Assembly (NCBI RefSeq): GCF_009720485.1
Contig: NZ_CP045245.1
Location: forward strand, 2,542,001-2,606,000
Direction of reading: 5' to 3'
DNA: 64,000 nt
Origin: Cellulomonas sp. JZ18
Lineage (GTDB): Bacteria > Actinomycetota > Actinomycetes > Actinomycetales > Cellulomonadaceae
The notes under the pieces are model-generated. The model was given only the letters and a program-made list of their open reading frames with translations. It ran no database searches and was not told where the DNA came from. The position numbers were made by a program, and so were the translations under genes. Positions within the stretch are counted from its first letter, which is position 1; every line of letters starts with the position of its first letter. Shown here piece after piece: positions 1 through 7,095 of the stretch.

Positions 1-28
1 GGGCGATGAACTGGGACTCCATGCTCAC
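1..28 (-). CDS. Second ClpP-type protease subunit, N-terminal fragment
   Basis: Only the first codons lie in the window. On the minus strand GTG (28-26) or ATG (22-20) opens a frame reading MESQFIA up to the left edge. It begins 38 bases downstream of the clpP stop and points the same way. Actinobacteria usually carry two clpP genes in tandem whose products form a mixed ClpP1P2 barrel, so the second clpP is the expected gene here. The identity rests on position, not on a motif, because too little is visible. Confidence 0.55.
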
Positions 29-66
29 GAAGCTTCTCCTCGCTGGTTCTGTCGCTCGCCGGGCCG

Positions 67-708
67 TCAGGCCGAGGCCCCGTTGCCGTTGGGGTCCGTG
101 CCGCCGCCACCGGTGACGGAGCCGGCGCTGCTGACCACGTGGTCGATGAAGCCGTACTCCAGCGCCTCCGGTGCCGTGAACCAGCGGTCACGGTCGGAGT
201 CGGCGTTGATCTGCTCGACGCTCTTGCCGGTCTGCTCGGCGATGAGCTCGGCGAGCACCTTCTTCATGTGCAGGATGAGCTGCGCGTTGATGCGCACGTC
301 CGTCGCCGTGCCGCCGATGCCCCCCGAGGGCTGGTGCATCATGACGCGGGCGTGGGGCGTGGCGTACCGCTTGCCCTTGGCGCCCGAGGAGAGCAGGAAC
401 TGCCCCATCGAGGCGGCCATGCCCATCGCGATCGTCGCGACGTCCGGCTTGATGTACTGCATCGTGTCGTAGATCGCCATGCCGGCCGTGATCGAGCCGC
501 CGGGCGAGTTGATGTAGAGCCAGATGTCCTTGTCGGGGTCCTCCGCGGCCAGCAGCATCATCTGCGCGCAGATGGCGTTGGCGTTCTCGTCGCGGACCTC
601 GGACCCGAGCCAGATGATCCGCTCGCGGAGCAGACGGTTGTAGATGCTGTCGTTGAGGCCGAGTCCGGCGGACTCCGCCCGGGCGATTGCCGGGACCTGC
701 TCGTTCAC
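67..708 (-). CDS. clpP: ATP-dependent Clp protease proteolytic subunit ClpP
   Basis: Cytoplasmic serine protease subunit that assembles into a barrel and degrades proteins fed by ClpX or ClpC. From the GTG at 708 the product is 213 residues. The catalytic triad is readable: Ser100 in GMAASMGQ, His125 in VMMHQPSGG and Asp174 in DRDRWFT, with the family spacing of 25 and 49 residues. I chose GTG 708 over the longer ATG at 762 because GAAGGAG stands six bases before it and the extra N-terminus (MHERPPARR...) is unlike ClpP. It lies 274 bases downstream of tig and just upstream of a second clpP, the usual tig-clpP1-clpP2 order of actinobacteria. Confidence 0.97.
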   Translation of the reverse strand: MNEQVPAIARAESAGLGLNDSIYNRLLRERIIWLGSEVRDENANAICAQMMLLAAEDPDKDIWLYINSPGGSITAGMAIYDTMQYIKPDVATIAMGMAASMGQFLLSSGAKGKRYATPHARVMMHQPSGGIGGTATDVRINAQLILHMKKVLAELIAEQTGKSVEQINADSDRDRWFTAPEALEYGFIDHVVSSAGSVTGGGGTDPNGNGASA

Positions 709-936
709 GAAGGCTCCTTCGTCTGGCTGCGTCGTGCGGCGGGCCGGCGGGCGCTCGTGCACCTCACCGGCCGTGCGTTGCAGCGACCCTAACGCCCGCG
801 CCCGCCCCGGGACGTCCCGCGCTCGCCCCGTTTCGCTGTGGGCGCAGTCGGGGTGCCGCGGGCGGGTGCGGACGGGTGACGTGCACGGACGCGCGCCGCC
901 CGGGGCGTGCCGGCCGCCCGCGTACCGGGTGCACGA

Positions 937-966
937 CGGCCCCGCGACGCGGACGTCGCGGGGCCG
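937..966 (-). terminator. Hairpin after trigger factor
   Basis: A perfect 12-bp inverted repeat (CGGCCCCGCGAC / GTCGCGGGGCCG) with a six-base loop, 15 bases past the tig stop. There is no T-run, as is common in high-GC actinobacteria. The rest of the tig-clpP gap (709-936) shows no gene; it should hold the clpP promoter, but I cannot place one with confidence. Confidence 0.75.
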
Positions 967-981
967 TGGGTGCGGGCGGCG

Positions 982-2367
982 TCAGGCCTTGGCCTGGTCC
1001 TCGTCCGCCACGGGCTGGGCCTGCGCGTCCTCGCCGGCGCCCGCCTCGGCCTCGGCCTGCTCGATCGCGGCGTCGTCCTCGTCCGAGCCGATGAACTCGG
1101 ACAGGTCGACCGTCGCGCCCGACTGCTCGGTGACGGTGATGCGGCGCAGCGCGACCGCGAGGGCCTTGGAGCGCGCGACCTCGGCGACCATGGCCGGGAT
1201 CTGGCCCTGCTCGTCGAGCGTGCGGATGAACGTGTTGGGGTCCATGCCGTACTGGCGGGACGCGTTCACGAGGTAGTCGATGAGCTCGCCCTGGGCGACC
1301 TTGACCTCGAGCTGCTCGGCGAGCGTGTCGAGCAGGATCTGGTTGCGCAGCGCGGTCTGCGCCTGCTCCGTCACCTCGGCACGGTGCTCGTCGTCCTCGA
1401 GACGGCCCTCGCCCTCGAGGTGGCGGTGCACCTCGGCCTCGACGACGCCCGACGGCACGGGGACCTCGGTCGCCTCGAGCAGCTGCTCGAGCAGCAGGTC
1501 GCGCGCCTGCACGGCCTGGTTCGACGCCTTGATGCGGGCGGCCTGCTCGCGCAGGTCGGCCGTGAGCTCCTCGAGGGTGTCGAACTCGCTCGCGAGCTGC
1601 GCGAACTCGTCGTCCGCCTCGGGCAGCTGACGCTCCTTGACGGCGGTCGCCGTGACGGACACCTGTGCCTGCTCGCCCGCGCGCTCGCCGCCGGCCAGCG
1701 CGGTCTCGAACGTCGTCGACTCGCCGGCCGACAGGCCCGTCAGCGCCTCGTCGAGACCCTCGAGCATGTTGCCCGAGCCGATCTGGTAGCTCACGCCGGA
1801 CACCTGGTCGACCTGCTCGTCGCCGATCGTCGCGGTGAGGTCGAGGACGACGTAGTCGCCCTCCTGCGCCGGGCGGTCGACGCCGACGAGCGAGCCGAAG
1901 CGCTCGCGCAGCGCGTCGAGGCGGCCCTGCACGTCCTCGTCGGTGACCTCGACGTCGTCCACCGTCACCGACAGGCCGTCGAGGGCCGGCACCGTGATCT
2001 CGGGACGCACCTCGACCTCGGCCGTGAAGTGCAGCTCGCCCTCCTCGCCGGCGGGCGCGGCGGTCAGGCCGGGCACCTTCGTCACCTGCACGTCGGGCTG
2101 ACCCATCGGGCGCAGCTGGTTCTCGCGCACGGCCTCGGCGTAGAAGCCGGACAGGCCCTCGTTGATCGCGTGCTCGAGCACCGCGGGGCGACCCACACGC
2201 TGGTCGATGATGCGCGGCGGCACCTTGCCCTTGCGGAAGCCCGGCACCGTCACCTGCTCCGCGATGTGCTGGTACGCGTGGTCGATGCTCGGCTTGAGCT
2301 CGTCGTACGTCACCTCGACGGTCAGCCTGACCTTGGTCGGCTCCAGGTTCTCGACGGCGCTCTTCAC
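982..2367 (-). CDS. tig: Trigger factor, ribosome-bound chaperone/PPIase
   Basis: Trigger factor docks at the ribosomal exit tunnel and shields nascent chains. The product from GTG 2367 is 461 residues. Visible parts in order: N-terminal ribosome-binding domain starting VKSAVENLEPTKVRLTVEV with the signature VPGFRKGKVP near residue 45; an FKBP-type prolyl isomerase domain around residues 150-240 (EGDYVVLDL, GSGNMLEGLDEAL); then the long helical C-terminal chaperone arms. The tail is acidic and Ala/Glu/Gln-rich (GAGEDAQAQPVADEDQ), as in other actinobacterial trigger factors. GTG 2367 is preferred because GGGAG precedes it and homologues begin VKSAVE; the open frame reaches further upstream but reads as low-complexity sequence. 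Followed by a hairpin, then clpP. Confidence 0.97.
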   Translation of the reverse strand: MKSAVENLEPTKVRLTVEVTYDELKPSIDHAYQHIAEQVTVPGFRKGKVPPRIIDQRVGRPAVLEHAINEGLSGFYAEAVRENQLRPMGQPDVQVTKVPGLTAAPAGEEGELHFTAEVEVRPEITVPALDGLSVTVDDVEVTDEDVQGRLDALRERFGSLVGVDRPAQEGDYVVLDLTATIGDEQVDQVSGVSYQIGSGNMLEGLDEALTGLSAGESTTFETALAGGERAGEQAQVSVTATAVKERQLPEADDEFAQLASEFDTLEELTADLREQAARIKASNQAVQARDLLLEQLLEATEVPVPSGVVEAEVHRHLEGEGRLEDDEHRAEVTEQAQTALRNQILLDTLAEQLEVKVAQGELIDYLVNASRQYGMDPNTFIRTLDEQGQIPAMVAEVARSKALAVALRRITVTEQSGATVDLSEFIGSDEDDAAIEQAEAEAGAGEDAQAQPVADEDQAKA

Positions 2368-2580
2368 TTCGATGGTCTCCCACTGGTCATGGCCACGCGC
2401 CGGCGGTCCGACGGGCTGGCACGGTCTCGCGCCGGTCAGGCGCGCGGTTCGGGCGCTGGTGCCGCGGGCGAGGCCCGCAGCCGGCACCGGCGCGCTCGCG
2501 ACCCTCGATGCTACGTCACCGCGTCGGCGCGTCCCAAAGCAGCATCCGCCCCCGAGCTGCAGGGGACGACGGACACCCGG

Positions 2581-2654
2581 TCGGGATGGCGGGATTCGAA
2601 CCCACGACCTTCCGCTCCCAAAGCGGACGCGCTACCAACCTGCGCCACATCCCG
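2581..2654 (-). tRNA. tRNA-Pro (TGG)
   Basis: A full cloverleaf on the minus strand: acceptor CGGGATG / CATCCCG, D arm GGTTGGTAG, anticodon stem TCCGC / GCGGA around loop TTTGGGA (anticodon TGG), T arm with GGTTCGAATCC. CCA is not encoded. The gene stands alone between tig and the divergent tRNA-Gly. Confidence 0.96.
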
Positions 2655-2808
2655 TCACCACCACGGACCTGCGCCGGCGGGACGCGCGCAGCGCCCGGCG
2701 TCGGTGCGGAAGCCCGTGCGCGTCCGCCCGCTGCGCACCCGCTACCCTGGGTGCGCGGTCCGGGCCGCGTGTCACGCCCCCCTGGGGCACGACACGCACC
2801 GGACCTGC

Positions 2809-2882
2809 GCGGACGTAGCTCAATGGTAGAGCCCCAGTCTTCCAAACTGGCTACGCGGGTTCGATTCCCGTCGTCCGCTCCA
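2809..2882 (+). tRNA. tRNA-Gly (TCC)
   Basis: Acceptor GCGGACG pairs with CGTCCGC. The anticodon stem CCAGT / ACTGG encloses CTTCCAA, so the anticodon is TCC. The T loop is GGTTCGATTCC. The discriminator T2879 is followed by an encoded CCA (2880-2882). A TACCCT hexamer (2743-2748) about 60 bases upstream could be its -10 box. The 3' half overlaps the end of the amine oxidase gene on the other strand. Confidence 0.96.
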
Positions 2883-4263
2883 CCCGCTCCGTCGCCGCGA
2901 GGGCGCGCACCACCTCGTGCGCGGCCCGCTCGCCGGCCGAGACCGCGCCGTCCATGAACCCCATGAGGCGGTGCGCGGTCTCGCTGCCCGCCCAGTGCAG
3001 CGGCCCGACGGGCTCCGCGAGGCCCGTGGCCGACCAGGCCACCGCCCCGGGCCCGGGTGCCGCCGTCGGCCCGCCGCCGATCCAGTCCTCCTCGCCCCAG
3101 CGCTGGTCGACGTAGCCCAGCGGGTCCAGCGCACGCCGGCCGAGCAGGCGCGCGAGGGACGCGAGCGCCCGCGCCCGGCGCCCGGCCGGGTCGAGCTCGT
3201 CCCACGTGCGGGCGTGGTCGCCACCGACGAAGCCGAGCAGCACTCCGCGTGACGCGTCGGGCGGGCTCACGTCGAACGTGACCACGACGGGCCCCTCGTC
3301 GGAGACGGTCATGCCGCTGAGGCCGGCGTCGCGCCAGAAGGGGGTGTCGTACACGGCGTACGCCTTCGACAGCAGCCCGGGCGACCACCGCTGCGCCAGC
3401 CGGCGGTGCGCGGCGGGCAGCGCCGGGACGAACCGGATGCGGCGCCGCATCGCCGGCGGGACAGCGACCACCGCGCGGCGCGCCCGCGTCACGCCGGCGT
3501 CGGTCCGCACCGCGACCCCGTCGTCGCCGTGGTCGACGCGCAGCACGGGTGCCCCGAGCTCGACGGCCCCGGCCCCGAGCGCGGCCGCGACGCGGACCGC
3601 GACCTCCTGCGCCCCCTCGACGACGTGCTGCTCCTGGGCGCCGCCGGCCGTGTCGAGCATCCGGTCGAGCCCGCCCGCCTGCGCAGTGTGGTGCAGGACG
3701 TGCAGCAGCGAGATCTCGGCGGGCTCGCAGCCCCAGGACGTCCGCGTCACGACCGCCATGAGGTCGCGGGTGGCCCGCGTGGTCCGGCGGGCGGCGAGCC
3801 AGTCCCCGAGCGTCCGGGCGTCGAGGGCCGCGGCGCCCGGCGCGTCCCAGGGGCGTCCCAGGGGGATCCCGCGGCTCGCGCGCGCGAAGGCCGACCGGGT
3901 GCGGGCGAGGTCGAGGAGCGCGACCGTGCCGACGGGCGGGATCGTGCCCCGGTAGCGCCGCACGCGCCCGCGCCGGAGCAGGAGGTTGTCGCCGGCCTCG
4001 TGGGTCGGCCGGCGGTGGACGCCGACCTCGTCGGCCAGTGCCGCGATCCGGTCGTGGTCCGGCCCGACGAACGTCCCGCCCAGGTCGGCGTGGCCGCCGG
4101 CGACCGTGGCCGACAGGACCCGGCCGCCGACCCGGTCGAGCGCCTCGAGCACCCGCACCGTCAGGCCGTGCCGCTGCAGGGTGCGCGCGGCGGCGAGGCC
4201 GGACAGCCCGGCCCCCACCACCACGACGTCGACCTCCGCGTCGGCGCCGGCACTCTGCGCCAT
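2851..4263 (-). CDS. Flavin-containing amine oxidase (monoamine oxidase-like)
   Basis: A 470-residue FAD enzyme of the flavin amine oxidoreductase family, which oxidises amines to imines with O2. The N-terminus carries a Rossmann dinucleotide motif (VVVVGAGLSGLAAARTL, Gly17-x-Gly19-x-x-Gly22) followed by the GG-doublet LDRVGGRVLSATVAGGHADLGG. The C-terminal FAD motif is LHWAGSETAHRLMGFMDGA. No covalent-flavin cysteine motif is evident. Start ATG 4263 sits just before the dinucleotide fold. No signal peptide, so probably cytoplasmic; the amine substrate is unknown. The only in-frame stop (TAG, 2853-2851) lies inside the oppositely transcribed tRNA-Gly gene, so the last ten or so residues are encoded antisense to the tRNA. 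Divergent from the SGNH hydrolase 70 bases away. Confidence 0.9.
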   Translation of the reverse strand: MAQSAGADAEVDVVVVGAGLSGLAAARTLQRHGLTVRVLEALDRVGGRVLSATVAGGHADLGGTFVGPDHDRIAALADEVGVHRRPTHEAGDNLLLRRGRVRRYRGTIPPVGTVALLDLARTRSAFARASRGIPLGRPWDAPGAAALDARTLGDWLAARRTTRATRDLMAVVTRTSWGCEPAEISLLHVLHHTAQAGGLDRMLDTAGGAQEQHVVEGAQEVAVRVAAALGAGAVELGAPVLRVDHGDDGVAVRTDAGVTRARRAVVAVPPAMRRRIRFVPALPAAHRRLAQRWSPGLLSKAYAVYDTPFWRDAGLSGMTVSDEGPVVVTFDVSPPDASRGVLLGFVGGDHARTWDELDPAGRRARALASLARLLGRRALDPLGYVDQRWGEEDWIGGGPTAAPGPGAVAWSATGLAEPVGPLHWAGSETAHRLMGFMDGAVSAGERAAHEVVRALAATERVERTTGIEPA

Positions 4264-4333
4264 GCGGGGAGTCTGGCACCGCCGGCCGCCGGATCCGACC
4301 CCGTGGCGGCGTCCGACGTGGTGAGGTGTCCCG

Positions 4334-4981
4334 GTGACGACGACGTTCCTGCGGCCCGGCGACCGCGTGCTCCTGACCGGCGACTCCGTCACCGACGGGG
4401 GTCGCGACCGCGCCGACCCGACGAGCCTGGGCCACGGGTACGCGGGTGTCGTCGCCGCGCTGGCCGGCGCCCGGCGTCCCGAGTGGGACCTCGTGTTCCT
4501 CAACCGCGGCGTCGGCGGCGACACCGCCGCGACCCTGCGGGACCGGTGGGACGTCGACGCGCTGGCCCTCGAGCCGACCGTCGTCTCCGTGCTGGTCGGG
4601 ATCAACGACACGTGGCGCCGCTACGACCGGGGCGTGGTCACGACCGCCGAGGAGTACGAGGAGCACCTGCGGGCCGTGCTCACCTCCGCACGCGAGCGGC
4701 TGGACGCCCGGCTCGTGCTGGTCGAGCCGTTCCTCGTCCCGGTGACCCCCGGGCAGCACCTGTGGCGCGCGGACCTGGACCCGCGGATCGCCGTGGTCCG
4801 GCGCCTGGCCGCCGAGCTGCGCGCGGTGCTGGTGCCGGCGGACGGCCTGCTCGCGGCCGCCGCCGTGCGCACGTCCCCCGAGCGGTGGGCGTACGACGGC
4901 GTGCACCCGACCCCCGCGGGCCACGGCCTGCTCGCCGAGGCGTGGCTGCGCGCGGTCGGCGTCGGCCCCGGGCCGTCCTGA
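4334..4981 (+). CDS. SGNH/GDSL-family hydrolase
   Basis: A 215-residue esterase/lipase-like enzyme of the SGNH superfamily. The four signature blocks are visible: block I LLTGDSVTDGG with nucleophile Ser18, block II NRGVGGDT (oxyanion Gly), block III LVGINDTW (Asn), and block V DGVHPTPAGH with Asp188 and His191. There is no signal peptide, so it probably acts inside the cell on small acyl or acetyl esters; the substrate cannot be read from sequence. GTG 4334 is used, with GAGGTG a few bases upstream; the conserved fold begins right after it. It is divergent from the amine oxidase and lies upstream of the cysteine locus, but there is no sign that it belongs to that operon. Confidence 0.88.
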   Translation: MTTTFLRPGDRVLLTGDSVTDGGRDRADPTSLGHGYAGVVAALAGARRPEWDLVFLNRGVGGDTAATLRDRWDVDALALEPTVVSVLVGINDTWRRYDRGVVTTAEEYEEHLRAVLTSARERLDARLVLVEPFLVPVTPGQHLWRADLDPRIAVVRRLAAELRAVLVPADGLLAAAAVRTSPERWAYDGVHPTPAGHGLLAEAWLRAVGVGPGPS

Positions 4982-5005
4982 CGGGCGACGCTCCGCGGAC
5001 GACCT

Positions 5006-5034
5006 TTGCGCACCGTCCCGGACGCCGCTACGGT
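5006..5034 (+). promoter_or_regulatory. Promoter of the cysteine leader/cysK transcript
   Basis: TTGCGC (5006-5011), a 17-base spacer and TACGGT (5029-5034) match an actinobacterial vegetative promoter (TTGnnn / TAnnnT). Transcription would start near 5041, about 64 bases before the leader ORF. Confidence 0.5.
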
Positions 5035-5104
5035 CGCCCGGGACCGGCCGTGCGGCCGGACAGGACACCGGTGGGGCTGCCCGCCGCACCCGACGAGGAG
5101 AGCG

Positions 5105-5179
5105 ATGAGCGCGCACCACGCCGCTGCCGCCCTCGTCGTGCGCGCCCGTGCGGCGCGCACCTGTTGTCGCTGTCGGTAG
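5105..5179 (+). CDS. Cysteine-rich leader peptide upstream of cysK
   Basis: A 24-codon ORF preceded by GAGGAGAG, ATG 5105 to TAG 5177-5179. The peptide is unremarkable until its end, where it reads TCCRCR and stops. All three Cys codons (5162-5173) are TGT, a codon that should be rare in so GC-rich a genome. Cys-rich upstream ORFs are known in mycobacteria as cysteine-responsive attenuators: ribosomes stall on Cys codons when charged tRNA-Cys is scarce and so free the downstream genes. Position directly before cysK-cysE fits that role. A second, independent Cys-rich leader occurs at 11728-11826 before another sulfur operon. Function is inferred from composition and context. Confidence 0.8.
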   Translation: MSAHHAAAALVVRARAARTCCRCR

Positions 5180-5399
5180 AGCGCTGGCTGCGCACACGCC
5201 CCCGGGCGTGACCGCACCGCACCACCGCGCGCCAGCGCTCGCCCCGGCAGGCCGTCACCCGGCGCCCCACGGGCTTCTCCCCCACGATGGGACCGACCGG
5301 CCCGCGGCCTGCACCCCGCGCCACCGCGTCGCACCGCGGCGCAGCAGCCCGCACCGTCCCCCACCGCCGCCCGCGGGCGGCCCCGACCGAAGAGGAACC
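5180..5399 (+). promoter_or_regulatory. Leader mRNA between Cys peptide and cysK
   Basis: About 220 bases without a convincing ORF. A small hairpin CACGCC-CCCG-GGCGTG (5195-5210) starts 16 bases after the leader stop, close enough to be covered or freed by a ribosome stalled on the Cys codons. The region ends in the cysK ribosome site (AGAGGAACC). It is the likely switch of an attenuator, but I could not fold alternative structures by eye. Confidence 0.45.
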
Positions 5400-6335
5400 A
5401 TGGCACGCATCTACGAGGACGCGACCGCGCTCGTCGGCAACACCCCGCTGGTCCGCATCAACAAGCTCACCGAGGGTGCCGGCGCGACCGTGGTCGGCAA
5501 GCTGGAGTTCTACAACCCGGCCAACTCGGTCAAGGACCGCATCGGCGTCGCGATCATCGACGCCGCGGAGAAGTCGGGCGACCTGAAGCCGGGCGGCACG
5601 ATCGTCGAGGCCACGTCGGGCAACACCGGCATCGCGCTGGCGTTCGTCGGCGCCGCCCGCGGCTACGACGTCGTGCTGACGATGCCCGAGACGATGTCGA
5701 AGGAGCGCCGCGCCCTCCTGCGCGCGTTCGGCGCCGAGCTCATCCTGACGCCGGGCTCCGAGGGCATGAAGGGCGCGGTCAACCGGGCCAACGAGATCGT
5801 CGCCGAGCGTCCGGGCGCGATCCTCGCCCGCCAGTTCGCGAACGAGGCGAACCCCGAGGTGCACCGCCGCACGACGGCGGAGGAGATCTGGGCCGACACG
5901 GACGGCGAGATCGACATCCTCGTCGCCGGCATCGGCACGGGCGGCACCATCACCGGCGTCGGCCAGGTGCTCAAGGAGCGCAAGCCGGGCGTGCAGATCG
6001 TCGGCGTCGAGCCGGCCGAGTCGCCGATCCTCAACGGCGGCGCCCCCGGGCCGCACAAGATCCAGGGCATCGGCGCGAACTTCGTGCCGGAGATCCTCGA
6101 CACGTCGGTGTACGACGAGATCGTCGACGTCGACGCCGAGACGGCCGTCGCGTGGGCGCGGCGCGCGGCGCGCGAGGAGGGGCTGCTCGTGGGCATCTCC
6201 TCCGGCGCCGCCCTGTACGCCGCGACCGAGCTGGCCAAGCGCCCGGAGAACGCGGGCAAGCTGATCGTCGCGATCATCCCGTCGTTCGGCGAGCGGTACC
6301 TGACGTCGGTGCTCTACGCCGACCTGCTCGACTGA
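5400..6335 (+). CDS. cysK: Cysteine synthase (O-acetylserine sulfhydrylase)
   Basis: PLP enzyme that makes cysteine from O-acetylserine and sulfide in the cytoplasm; 311 residues, normal for the family. The PLP lysine is Lys45 in [11 protein letters not shown]. The substrate loop [11 protein letters not shown], the phosphate-binding [12 protein letters not shown] loop and the C-terminal SGAALYAA segment are all present. ATG 5400 follows AGAGGAACC. cysE lies 85 bases downstream, separated by a strong hairpin, so the two genes that make and use O-acetylserine are adjacent. The Cys-rich leader upstream points to control by cysteine supply. Confidence 0.97.
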   Translation: MARIYEDATALVGNTPLVRINKLTEGAGATVVGKLEFYNPANSVKDRIGVAIIDAAEKSGDLKPGGTIVEATSGNTGIALAFVGAARGYDVVLTMPETMSKERRALLRAFGAELILTPGSEGMKGAVNRANEIVAERPGAILARQFANEANPEVHRRTTAEEIWADTDGEIDILVAGIGTGGTITGVGQVLKERKPGVQIVGVEPAESPILNGGAPGPHKIQGIGANFVPEILDTSVYDEIVDVDAETAVAWARRAAREEGLLVGISSGAALYAATELAKRPENAGKLIVAIIPSFGERYLTSVLYADLLD

Positions 6336-6341
6336 CACCCG

Positions 6342-6377
6342 CGCCCGGCCGCCGTCCTGCGCGACGGCGGCCGGGCG
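6342..6377 (+). terminator. Intercistronic hairpin between cysK and cysE
   Basis: A perfect 15-bp stem (CGCCCGGCCGCCGTC / GACGGCGGCCGGGCG) with a six-base loop, starting six bases after the cysK stop. It could terminate most cysK transcripts or protect their 3' end, leaving cysE at lower expression or under its own promoter. Confidence 0.7.
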
Positions 6378-6420
6378 TCGTCATCCCGCGCGGCAGCGCA
6401 CCACCGGCGACGGAGCACCC

Positions 6421-7005
6421 ATGCGACACCTCACCGACTTCCTGCGCGTGCTGCGCGACGACCTCGACGCGGCGCACGCGCACGACCCCGCGGCGCGTTC
6501 CCGGCTCGAGGTCGCGCTGGGCTACCCGGGCGTGCACGCCATCTGGGTGTACCGGCTCGCCCACCGGATGTGGCAGGTGCTCCCCCTGCGGCTGCCGGCA
6601 CGGCTGCTGTCCCAGCTGGCCCGCGCCGCGACCGGCGTCGAGATCCACCCGGGCGCACGCATCGGCGCCCGCCTGTTCATCGACCACGGCATGGGCGTGG
6701 TCGTGGGCGAGACCGCGGAGGTCGGGGACGACGTCGTCCTGTTCCACGGGTCCACGCTCGGCGGCAAGACGATGAAGCGCGGCAAGCGGCACCCCACCCT
6801 CGGCGACGGCGTGGTCGTCGGTGCCGGCGCGAAGGTCCTGGGGCCGGTCTGGGTCGGCGACGGCGCGCAGATCGGCGCGAACGCGGTGGTCATCCACGAC
6901 GTCCCGGCGGGGGCGATCGCGGTCGGCGTCCCGGCGCAGGTGCGCCGGCGCCCCGCGGCGGCGCCGTTCGACGCCGAGGTCGACGACCCGGCCATCTACA
7001 TCTGA
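6421..7005 (+). CDS. cysE: Serine O-acetyltransferase
   Basis: Transfers acetyl from acetyl-CoA to serine to give O-acetylserine, the substrate of CysK. At 194 residues it is the short form common in actinobacteria, with a small helical N-terminal domain and a left-handed beta-helix of hexapeptide repeats. Catalytic histidines fit His89 ([13 protein letters not shown]) and His109 (FHGSTLGG). The acetyl-CoA site signature [15 protein letters not shown] is present, and the helix ends at [12 protein letters not shown]. The last residues (DPAIYI) end in Ile, the type of tail that docks into cysteine synthase in the known CysE-CysK complex; complex formation here is inference. ATG 6421 follows CGGAGCACCC. 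Confidence 0.96.
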   Translation: MRHLTDFLRVLRDDLDAAHAHDPAARSRLEVALGYPGVHAIWVYRLAHRMWQVLPLRLPARLLSQLARAATGVEIHPGARIGARLFIDHGMGVVVGETAEVGDDVVLFHGSTLGGKTMKRGKRHPTLGDGVVVGAGAKVLGPVWVGDGAQIGANAVVIHDVPAGAIAVGVPAQVRRRPAAAPFDAEVDDPAIYI

Positions 7006-7046
7006 GCTCCGGGGCGGTGCCGCACGCCGCCCGCGAGGTGCCGTGA

Positions 7047-7083
7047 GCCGTCGGCCCCGACCAGGTGGGTCGGGGCCGACGGC
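7047..7083. terminator. Bidirectional terminator between cysE and phosphoesterase
   Basis: A perfect 16-bp stem (GCCGTCGGCCCCGACC / GGTCGGGGCCGACGGC) with loop AGGTG, placed between two convergent genes, 41 bases after cysE and 12 before the phosphoesterase stop. Confidence 0.85.
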
Positions 7084-7095
7084 CGCTGCCGCCCG

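Noticed and set aside
5148..5399. In-frame N-terminal extension of CysK
   Set aside because: Low-complexity Pro/Ala/Arg sequence, absent from cysteine synthases; ATG 5400 has a ribosome site and matches the family start.
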